Assembly: GCF_017591435.1 (NCBI RefSeq) | Contig: NC_059297.1 | Span: 5,899,171-5,963,170 of the forward strand | Direction of reading: 5' to 3' | From: Portunus trituberculatus | Taxonomy: Eukaryota > Arthropoda > Malacostraca > Decapoda > Portunidae | Length of the DNA: 64,000 bases | Shown: one piece after another, positions 14,390-24,600 of the stretch | Numbering within the stretch: the first letter of the stretch is position 1 | Layout of the letters: every line of letters starts with the position of its first letter | The notes under the pieces: model-generated | What the model saw: only the letters and a program-made list of their open reading frames with translations | Told to the model about the DNA's origin: nothing | The model's database searches: none | Position numbers and translations under genes: made by a program

Positions 14390-15260
14390 GTTCATAGAGA
14401 TGATCCACATACGTTATCGTGCTGCTGTTCTAATTATTACCGTAGTATATTTTTAAAAGTTTTTTTTTTCGATTGAAACCTCGCCTGAAAAATTTTTACC
14501 TTCTTAATTAAAGAGCCTGTTAAAAGTAGTTGGTATAAGACGATGGAAAGTTTGGGAATGCGTTAATTAGCATGCTTGGACAGAAAAGTAAGGCAGAGAG
14601 AGGAGAATTGCTGCGATAGTAACCAAAGGACTGCTGGCGCTGGGCATAGTAATTAAGATACTGCATGGCCAGGGAGCACTAGGGCATGTGGCAGTGGCAG
14701 AATCTTAAATGTAGTTCATGTGATATATTTTTAAGTGGTGAGAGGCTGTGGGATGTACTGTTATTCTGTATATGATGAAGACAGCCTTAGATAAGCAATT
14801 AGATTTCATCCAGGAACCACCACTCGGAACTTCCCTTGAGTTCATATTCGTATTTGTGACTATAGTAGATCGAGGTTCTCAACCATTTTCTCGTTAAGAA
14901 CACTCTTAGTTATAAGACCATAACCCGAACCTCCTGTAATCTGACACTGAACAGTGAACTGACACTAACTCAACGTGGGATGGTATACTGCAAAGGATAT
15001 TAGACTAGCCTAAGTACCCCTGGAAATCTTGTGAACTGGCGGTAGATCGATCCGGTTCCAATTCTTGGAAACAGTTCCGCTTTAACGGTTCCACATGAAT
15101 ACAGATAGTAGATAAACATGAGTTACAAATCACTATACTGTATAGTGCTTATTTATAAGAATGTTATCATTAATATTATTTAGGAATCTTGCAAATGCCA
15201 ATATCTACAGATGAGCGAAGTAGAGTATGATACAATCATGTGTACTGCAGGCAAGCTTGT
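12400..15260. other. Intergenic, microsatellite-rich, no gene seen
   Basis: Contains (CT)n at 12988-13040, (TG)n at 13187-13246, (GA)n at 13497-13517, (CT)n at 13583-13632, T tracts near 13810-13830, 13946-13963 and 14360-14388, (GT)n at 13831-13866, (CT)n at about 14004-14047 and (GT)n at about 14077-14101. Longer frames here are translations of repeats. Confidence 0.6.
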
Positions 15261-15269
15261 ATCCATTAT

Positions 15270-15965
15270 TCAAAGAAATTGCACAAATAATATATGAACC
15301 ACCCAAATACACACACAAACCACTTACAAAACTCAAAACTAACCCAAAACTCACTTATAAAACCAAGCAATCTCTCAAAAGGCACCAAAATACATACACA
15401 TTCTCTACAAACACAACTATACGCCAAAATCACCCCATACACACCCAAATAATTTAAAACACTCAAAACTAACATTAAACAACTCAAAATACCATGCAAC
15501 ACCTCAAAATGCACCAAGACACAACTAAAACTCACTAGAAACATCCAATATAAACCTAAAATCACCCCCACACACCCAAACCACTTACAACACTCAATAT
15601 CATCCCCTACTACACCCAAAAACCCATGCAACACCTCAAAATATCCTCAAACACATCTAATAATCACTAGAAATACCCATTATATACCCAAATCACCCTC
15701 ACACACATCTAAAAGATTCCTAACACACATCCACACAGCTTAAAACATTCAAAATTAACCCAAAAACACTCGAAATACCACACAACCTCTTACTCAAAAC
15801 ATGCAAATACTGAAACACTTCTCAGTCCGCATACTCAAGGTACGCAAAATATACCTATAAGGCCTAAAACACACTGAAAACATGGAAAGTACACCAAAAT
15901 ATACTCATAACAGCCTGTAACACTACTGAACATACTTGAAACACCCCAAATATATCCCTAAACCA
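15270..15965. repeat. A/C-rich, G-poor degenerate repeat block
   Basis: About 700 bp whose plus strand is mostly A and C with very few G. Loose motifs recur, such as ACTCAAAACTAACCCAAAAC, CACACCCAAA and CACTAGAAA. Both strands give open frames (76 aa plus, 122 aa minus), but only because G depletion removes stops on one strand and repetition on the other. It looks like a decayed minisatellite. Confidence 0.6.
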
Positions 15966-16019
15966 ACAGTATGCATTATAAAGAACGTTAAGATTAAATA
16001 GGACACTTACCTAATTATT

Positions 16020-16350
16020 ACACCTTGGTTCCTTCTCCTATTGCGCCTCTATTTCGCATTTCTTCTTCATCCTCCTCCATTGTTTCTCCTTCTTTCTTCT
16101 ATTGCTTCCATCTACAGACCTGAGCCTAGAAACACATCAAAACACTAGATGTTAGACAAAATATTGAGGAAATGGAGGGTGACTTAAGTATTGTGGCTTA
16201 ATTGGCTGCTGCTCCTTTTCCTCCTTCCTTCCTCCTTATCCTCCTTTATTTCTCCTTTCTTCCTCCTCCTGCTACCAATATCTACACACCTGAACCTAGA
16301 AACACACGAAGATACGTGGAAATCACTAGATATTAGGCAAAATATTGATG
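16020..16350 (+). repeat. Local tandem duplication, about 160-bp unit
   Basis: A pyrimidine-rich stretch followed by ACCTGAGCCTAGAAACACA and ACTAGATGTTAGACAAAATA ends near 16165. A diverged copy repeats the same order and ends near 16350. Confidence 0.55.
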
Positions 16351-16439
16351 AACTGGTGTGTTGGAAAAAGAGGCGCCAGCCCAGGGCTATGATGAGTCAC
16401 CACCTGGACTGTGGTCATCAGAGAGAACGGGAACTGGGG

Positions 16440-18560
16440 TGACTCAGCTAGATTACGTAAATAATTTGATTTAAAAAATGACTTTTAGTAAAAAAAAAAC
16501 GAAGCCATGACCGAATGCATGACATTTTATGATGTGATAAATATTTAAACATTTTCAAAATATCAAAATGTATCCAGTTCAGCTAGTTTTTAAAAATTGT
16601 CTGAATTAATTACGTTAAAAGTATAAAACATTTTCAACAATAACTTTCCTGAAACGTCCTGGAAAGTCAAGCCATTTTCACTTGGCGAGTACTTTACCAC
16701 ATTTCAGGGAGTCTGAGCTATCTTTTAAGGCTTTCTACAGCGAGTTAGAACGAGAAGCAGAAACGTGAGCAAATAAAATAAAGAAAAATAAGACTTTTGT
16801 TCAACAGCATCAAAGGTTATATATTTCACCCTTAAAAGATCATAGACGATTTTTTGATACAATAGAGGCCTACTTATATCTTCAAATACAAAAAAAAACT
16901 CAAAATGGGAAAGTAAAATTTTTGACCGTTAAAAAGCCTTTAACATACGCCATAAAACACAACTAAACAATTTACTCAACACACGCGCGGTGGAAAACAC
17001 TTCAAACACAACGAAACATTTATAGAAACCATAAAAACATACCATTGAAATGTAATATTACAGTTAGGAAATATTTGAAAAAAAGTATTTGACCCCGCAG
17101 GCTGCTGGGGGGGCGGGTGATGGCTTGGGGACCTCAGAGGGACGGGCCCCAGAGGCAACACCGGGAGCGCGCTCCATATGTTACCTTTATCATCTCACCA
17201 AGCCAAAATTAAGCCGTATAGGGAACTTTTGACCATGGGATATGAAATGTTAGACTAGTGGCTGAATTCTGACACATGTTTGGCTTACCGTAAGTGAAGG
17301 AAGCAAATATCAGCTGTTAATACTGACACTGCTTTTTTTTATACCTATCACTTAAATATTTGCGTACTGTTTTCACTCATATGTAAAGGAATCTTGACAG
17401 TAAGTGAATGGCTTTATAAATACCTTTAATTGATGAAGATATGGCTGTGTAGAGGGTTGTGGCGAAGGCTTGCACTGTTTGTCTTGCAGATTGGTGCTGG
17501 TGCTTAACTGGTGTTTGGTGCTGCTTGAAAACTGTCGGTAATATAGTAACACTTCACTTCACTTTACGTGTGTGTGTAGACATGTTCTGGATGTGTGTGG
17601 GATGTTTCGAGTGTGTTTACGAGTGTTTTCGGTATAAAAGAGTGTTTTTTGAGTGTTTATGGCTGTGTGTGGGTGTGTATGGGTCAGTATAGCCCACCGC
17701 CACCACCACTGTTACCACCACCGCCACCACAATACCAATACTGCCGTTTTAACCAGTAGCAGAAGGTATGTATGTGAACGCACTACGTGTGTGATAACTA
17801 TCTATTACTAAATCTATTATCAATGAGATACTATACTAGTAAAAATATCACACAATGATTTACTGGTTATTGTGACATCTTTCTCTTCGTTATCGTGTTC
17901 AGCTTTGGTTATTTGTCAAAGCAGTATATATCAAATTGTATCTAGTTGTACAGCGAGTGTTGGCAACTCCCGCGGGACAAGAAATGAGGTGCTTAAAAGG
18001 CAGACTATTTAATTTCTCTCAGTGGTCGATAGATTGATGATTTACCTGACTGAGGCCAATTTAATCAGAGAGTTGTGATAAATGTGTATATATTCATTTT
18101 GCACTGTAAATATTTCAACAATATTACGTATGTAAATAAAAGTATGAAAATATGTATGATTTCAGTCTTGCGTGATCTGATGTGAATGTTTTCCCTGTTC
18201 ATGTAATATGTGCAATACGTATATATAGTGATGCTACGTAGCCACCCTGTGTGCTTGTGAGTAATCCCTCCCTCCCACATGCCCTGACAAAGGATAATAG
18301 TTTTGAGATAGAAGTAAGATTCCTGTGTAAATGAAGCGTGTATGAAATTATGAGTGTGTACATAATGTTATTATTCAAAAAATATCAAAAAATAAAATAA
18401 ATAAATAAATAAACAATTAAAAAGTTACATTAAGTAAATAAGCAATTGTATATATTAAAAACTGCCAAATTCATAAATTAGAATAAAAAGAATAAATAAA
18501 AAATATAAAAATTGGCCTAATACCCATGCCAGGGTGATGGCCAAAAAAAAAAAAAAAAAA
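16440..18560. other. Intergenic sequence, no gene seen
   Basis: AT-rich, with a G/T-rich stretch at 17560-17690 that resembles the reverse complement of the A/C-rich block at 15.3-16.0 kb. A CCA/CCG run at 17695-17735 and an A18 tract near 18543-18560 are also present. No recognisable coding region. Confidence 0.5.
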
Positions 18561-18903
18561 TTAATCTCTCAAGAGTCGGCTCAGACACCGTGTACAAACA
18601 CGCGTCCTGCGCTCTGTTCTTGACCCACCTCTGAGGATTATTTGTACGCCCATCAGGCTTTGACATTAGTTAAATGAAGTTAGGAATCCAATTGCCCCGT
18701 GTTTTTAGCTTTGCTTCTTCATACTGATCGACAAGCACCGACTGCCAGCTGACTGTCTATCGACCCCACCAAAGCGACTTATGTGACTCTTCACTCTAAG
18801 ACGAACACCCGCCTCTCTAATTAGTTAACTCATTTATTATCAAGAAGGTAATTGACTGCCATATTGGAAATGTTATCAGTGTAAAGAAGCTTGCTAGTCT
18901 AGT

Positions 18904-19452
18904 GGTGACTTATTAGTTCAAACACTTATCGTAAATCAAGTCAAGTCACTGTTGAAGCTCAAGCGCATCCATGACATCGAGATAGAGGCTTCGATTCCGG
19001 TGTCCATGAACTCGTGTCGGGGAGTCGCCTCCCACCGCGATTTTGTGGACATGGACTCGACCGAGATTGTCGATTGCATGGCTGACCAGGACGTTATTGA
19101 AGCTCGCGAAATAACTAAAATGGTCGACGGTATCAAAAGGAGCACGGTTTCGGTCATTTTCACCTACAGTGCTGCTAAGTTACCAGAGAGGGTTCATGTA
19201 GGGTACGAGTCGGTTCCCGTTTGCCCCTACATTTCGAATCCTCTCCGTTATTTCAAGTGTCAGCTTTACGGTCACCATGGCAACGCTTGTCGGTCTTCTT
19301 CCCATGCTTACTGCGGCAGATGCGCAGGAGAGGGCCACTCGGTGAACCAGTGCACATCCTTGGTAGAAAAGTGCCGTAACTGTGAGGGTGCTCACTCCAC
19401 TTTGTTAAGCGATTGTCCCGCGTGGAAAGTGGAGAAAGAGGTCTGCAGTTAA
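18904..19452 (+). pseudogene. Non-LTR retrotransposon ORF1 (gag-like) with zinc knuckles
   Basis: An open frame ending at TAA. Its C-terminal half carries cysteine/histidine blocks, including CQLYGHHGNACR, CGRCAGEGHSVNQC and CRNCEGAHSTLLSDC. This is the arrangement of Jockey/R1-group ORF1 nucleic-acid-binding proteins that coat the element's RNA. The N-terminal part (IPVSMNSCRGVASHRDFVD) matches the usual pre-knuckle region. The frame stays open upstream to 18904, then seems to shift. 5' UTR-like sequence may extend back to about 18560. The copy is not functional. Confidence 0.75.
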
Positions 19453-19829
19453 AGCTACTGAGGGAATTTCTTACTATGAAGCAAGGATGCGAGTGAAGCA
19501 GATGCAGGCCGCGCCTGCTTCAAACGTTTCCCACTCTTCAACAGTAGGGCTCCACCCAAGATGTGTACTGTTGCCATTCAGACTGACCTACTGCCTGTCC
19601 CATCTACCATCACAGCTTCCCCTTCAATCCCTCCAACTCATCATCTGCCAAGAATACTTCTACTTCCACTAAAACTTCTACTCCTATCACTTTCTCTATT
19701 TCATATCTCTCTCCTATTTTTTGCACACTTCCAGCAAGGATGAAAAGACTGACAAGTATAAAAAATTAAATTTAACAAAACTTGAACGCCAACGCCCTTC
19801 TCATGTCCTCGCCGCTCCCGCACCGTCGA

Positions 19830-19874
19830 AGTTTTAGCACTGCAGGATCAGCCTGATCCTGCAGTGCTAAAACT
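19830..19874. repeat. 45-bp perfect palindrome
   Basis: Two 22-nt arms (left arm begins AGTTTTAGCACTGCAGG) flank a single central C at 19852. Every arm base pairs. It lies inside the endonuclease reading frame, before LYHPYRRY. Confidence 0.95.
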
Positions 19875-20360
19875 CTACCACCCATATAGAAGATATGAGG
19901 GACACGGCGTTGCTATATACATACACAAAACACTGACACAAACAGAAGTGACGTTGAATACCTCTGGAAGCTGTCGCGTGCAGTGTGAGATTCAACGACA
20001 CGTATCTGGCTGGCTGTTCCCTCTACTTAACTCCCTATACCCCCATTGTTGATGATGACATTACATATCTAATTAGCCAGCTTCCGGGCAACAGATTAGT
20101 TGTTGGCGACTTTAACGCCCATCATCAACAATGGGGAAGTGAGAGGTCAAGTGTACGTGGGGAGCAGATAGTAAACATACTCGTACAGACAAACCTCTGT
20201 CTTCTGAATGATGGAAGTGCAACTTGTGTAGATGATCGGACTGGTCTGCCATTGATTTATCATTGCTCTCGCCAAATATACTCCGTGACTTCTGAGAAGT
20301 CATCGACGACTCCCACGGAAATGACCATCTACCCATTTGCATCTCATGACTGTTAACTCT
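19831..20360 (+). pseudogene. Non-LTR retrotransposon endonuclease (APE-type) fragment
   Basis: The segment YHPYRRYEGHGVAIYIHKTL is followed, after a frameshift near 19985, by LVVGDFNAHHQQWGSE. This is the GDFNAHH-W-G motif of APE-like endonucleases that nick target DNA. It ends at a stop at 20356 with no contiguous RT domain. It probably belongs to the same decayed element as the upstream ORF1; about 380 bp of unclear linker lies between them. Confidence 0.75.
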
Positions 20361-20559
20361 CTGCAGGTGCTGCAGCACTCGACACTTCGGGGAGTGTTAA
20401 AGAGACCACGGCGTCGCAGTACACCAAGGGCGTCATGCTCCTGATGAAGGGATGGTGAATCTCTTCCATGACCTTCAGCCCTCCTCCAGATGGGATAACA
20501 CGTATAAGACGCTTACGGAAAAAGAGACCAGAGGCACTTCACTGGCAAGTAGGAGACTG

Positions 20560-21080
20560 AGGGAGTAAATTGTTTGAGCAATGATAGGAACATTAAAGAG
20601 ATGGGAAACTAGGAGGACAAAGAATGTGTATAACATCTAAGGATGTAAATAGAAAGATAAAAAAAAAGAATGGTGGAGGAAATAGACATGGTTTTGGAGA
20701 AAAAAAATCCATTTTGAAATGGTATATCTACGAGAAAACAGAAGCTAGAGAATATGATGGCATACAGGAGACTGGGTAGTATAATTAATTTTAAGTTGTT
20801 GTTTAGTGCAAGACGGTGGTAAGAAATAGTAGAAGGGAGTAACAAGAGCGAAGCTGCAGTTTCTGTACAGGAGTGGAGACAATAGAACATATCATAGTGG
20901 ATTGTGAGACGTGAGAGGAAGAGATAAGACAAGTGAAGGAAAATGTCAGTCATATTTGGTGTAGGAAACTAGGAGAGATCGGCACGGTACTAATATATGG
21001 AGACTGGAATCGGACGAAATCATGAGATATGTTCCTGGCACACAGATGGGAAAAAAGAAAGACAGAGACTAATTGAAGTA
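20560..21080 (+). pseudogene. Degraded LINE RT C-terminus with Cys/His motif
   Basis: One frame near 20850-20910 reads CSFCTGVETIEHIIVDCE, the C-x2-C...H...C motif found after the RT domain of many LINEs. Stops break the frame on both sides. It may or may not be the same copy as the endonuclease fragment just upstream. Confidence 0.6.
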
Positions 21081-21658
21081 GACTGAATGACAGAAGAAAG
21101 AAGGGAACAACCGAAGAAGCGATTCAATGAAACGTGTTACAAGAAGAAAAATAGTTTCTGCCGACAACGGGACGGTGAGCTGCGGCGCTGCCTCCTGTTT
21201 GTTTACATTTGCATTGGCGAGGCGAGACCCGAGGGCCGAGGCTTGACTGGAAACAGATGCAGAAGTGATCATAGGCAAGCAATACTGTCTCGACACTTAG
21301 AGAACGACTGGCCCGTATGTTTAAAGTCTGTGATCTCTTAGTTCATTTACTTGTATGACACCAAACTGCAGTGCAAGGTATTGGCATTTTCAAGAGTGTT
21401 TTCATTACTTTTGGTGAGCATTTAACAAGAATTCTGCATCGGCAATTTGAAAAAATCTAAGGTACCCTCAACTTTTCATCATTGTAGTGTATTAAAATAG
21501 GCCATATGAATGCCCGAAGCGTTTAAGAATAAAATCCATTGTTGTATTGTTGTGAGGCAGCAGGTGGTAGGTGGCAGGCTGCAGGCCACACCGGGACACA
21601 CGCAGGCCATACATACATCGCCAGCAGCCGCTCACCATCCACCACCAGCTCGGCAGCT

Positions 21659-24600
21659 ATGGCAGACTTAGAGTGGAAGCCTTTCTCGCTTACTTACGTA
21701 GAATATCCAAATGGTAAGTGTGCAGGATGTTACTTGTGTTAACCTATAGTCTTACTACTTTCCCTTGTTTGCATGGTGTGATGTGTTAGATGTATAATTT
21801 TTTCTTAACATAATGTAAACCCTGCAGGTTCCTGGGTAATCTATCTAGAAGTATTTTGTTACATGACTTTTTTAATTAATTATTATTTTTTTTATGTATA
21901 TGTATGTGTGTGTGAAAGAGGAAATCTGGCCAAGGACAACAAAAACAATTAAATAAAAAGACCCACTTAGAGCATATTAATCCTGAATATAATGCTTGCA
22001 GTTTTCTGTCTCAAGTGTTAACCAATTGTTTAATCATTATCTCCCTGTCTGTCCTTAATTCAGTGATGTCTATTCATAAAAGCTAAAAGTGGATAAGGAG
22101 CTAACCTTGGCCTCTTCTTTTGAGGTTAATACTTATATACATACATGTCGGCAAGACTTAAGGGCGCTCTTAATATACACATCCTGGCTCGCCCTTTGCA
22201 GCTCCTCCACCCAGCTGACTTGACATCACATAATATGAAGCCACGCTATTGGTCAACAAGGGAAAAAGAAAGGAAAGATAATAAATGGAGGAAATTGGAT
22301 CAAAACAGGAGATAGAAAGGAAATGGATAATAAATGGAGGAAGTGGAAATAAAACAGGATAGAGAGAAAATGGATAATGAATGGAAGAAATGGGAATAAA
22401 ACAAGAGATTGAAAAAAAAAGGTAATGAATAGAGAAATAGGGAGGATATTAGGACATTGCCATATTGACCAATACCCTGGCTTCATATACGTGATGTCAA
22501 ATCAGCTGGGTGGAGGAGCTGCGAAGGGGAGCTGGGAATCAAGGAGAACAGACAGGACATGTATACACTCGATCCTCAAAACAACGATCAAATGCGTGCA
22601 CGACCCTGTCCGTAGATTGAAAAAGTATGTAAAAAACTGTATAAAATGTACGTAAAATACTGTGTAATCATTAAGAAATCATTCAAGCAATATTACAAAG
22701 CATTAAGTACAACAAATAACCTGAAATAGATGACATGAGCATGGTCAGTTTAATAAATATTAATAAACAATACAGAAAGCGAGGTTCTCTCACCTTAATA
22801 CGAACAGCAGGATTATTTACATATGTACAAGGACCTAGAACACTTGTCACTAGCCGTCACTAGCCCTGAAATCTGGTAGCCCAAGCTTGACCGCTAGACG
22901 ATTGGTGGCTGACATTATCTCCACACCACGCACATTAATCCCCACAGATCGTTCCTGCACGTACCATTTCATTACCGCGGCATCTAACCCAGTTTCTCTT
23001 GCAGTCTTCATATGTTTCCTAGGTAATCCTTTGCCACTCTAACTAGCTGTGGCATCGACACAATACTGGGCAGCATATTCCATTAATTTAGGCTTGGCTT
23101 TCTTGATGTCTGGAACAGTCTGTTTGGCCACCCCATACTCCTCGCACAGCTTCGCAACACTTGTTCCGTTTTCTAATTTTTGTATTAGTTCAAGCTTAGC
23201 AACCAGTGGAAGAGCCTTTTGATTACGCTTCACTGGTTTACTAGGTTTAGGAAGCATTTTGGATAGGTTAAGCACTCATGGGAAGGGTACAAATGCATAA
23301 AAAAGCCGTGGTAAGCACTGGACAATGTTCGCTGTTGGTTGAAAATGCACGCACTGAAGATTAAACATGGCGGCCAACAGCTGATGACATGACCGACCCG
23401 CCACCTACCGGACAATAATTTGCCGGGAACGGACAATCGCGCGCATTTTGATATTCGTCCGTAGATTAAACCAGACTCCAGAATTTGTCCGTAATTTCCG
23501 AAATCCGTTGATGAGAGGTCCGTTGTTGAGAGGGTTGAGTGTATTAAGAAAGCGCAGACTTAAGGTTGCAGAATATCACATAAAACATTTATGGATCAAC
23601 TTCCAGAAACTTATTAAAGGGCCCCACAAAAAAAAAAAAATTAACTAAAAAGTAAGGTAAAACAGTGGTAAATTTAAGAAGTTGCACAGCCCTTCTGTAC
23701 TTAATGTAGTGGTTGCCATGTTCTTGATCTTACCACCAGCATCCTAACCTATCAAAACCTTATCCTTGTTTGGTTAAACTTAGTCAGGTTAGGATACCAG
23801 AGAGAGTATTATGGAGGCGGTGGCGTAGTGGATAATGTGGTGAGCGTGGGATTGGGCAGACGTCCACGCATAGGTTTGAATCCCACCATGTACAGCCTTA
23901 AAACACTTTGCCATTTGTTGAGTGGTTTAAAGTTACCTACATGTCACCATGATACCCAGGTTCTAGGTGGTTACACTCAAGATGAGCTTGGGTGGTGATA
24001 TGGGCCCTAATATGGGTACCACTATAAATAAAATTGCCTGCGCCACTAATGGGCGGAAATTGAACAGCGCTTCCCATACACTCTTCAAGTGTGCTTACAG
24101 GCACTATAGGCCTTACCGTAAAAAAAAAAAAAAATCAAAATCAAGAAAGGTAGCCCCATCACAACAACAAGAACAGCAATTGTGCCTTTGTGACACAGCG
24201 AGTAGAGTGATGCACTTTAGGTTTGGAATGAGGGATGTAAGGGGTGCATAGGTTCAAGTCCTCTCTCAGAATTTAAAAAGAACTCGAGAACCATCCATTT
24301 CATCACCATGTGTGCCTGACATACAGGCCTTCCCTGAGGAAAATAGCCTCCTGCTGCTCCTGTGATAGCATCACAGGACTACTCCAAGGTTCATAAGAAT
24401 CACAAGATCTTCAAACCCTTTAATAAGTGGAAAAAAGGGCTGTATAACTTCTAGTTTTACCAACCTTTTACCTTTTTTTTTTTTTTTTTTTTCCCAACAA
24501 GTGTCTGGAAGTTCATGTCGCGTGATAATCTGCAGCCTTGATTTTTATCTGACATGCAAGTACTAACTTCAGGATAAGAGGCTAAGGTTATCTTCATATT

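Noticed and set aside
15266..15634. 122-codon minus-strand frame as a small membrane protein
   Set aside because: The hydrophobic, Cys/Val-rich translation comes from strand-asymmetric repeat DNA; no start context, splice sites or similarity.
17690..17760. Proline-rich peptide (PPPPPLLPPPPP) ending at a stop
   Set aside because: A short CCA/CCG run with no start codon or exon signals nearby; likely a simple repeat.
18952..19452. Host CCHC zinc-finger gene or retroviral gag
   Set aside because: The knuckle order and the following APE endonuclease fragment indicate a non-LTR retrotransposon; no LTRs, protease or integrase are seen.
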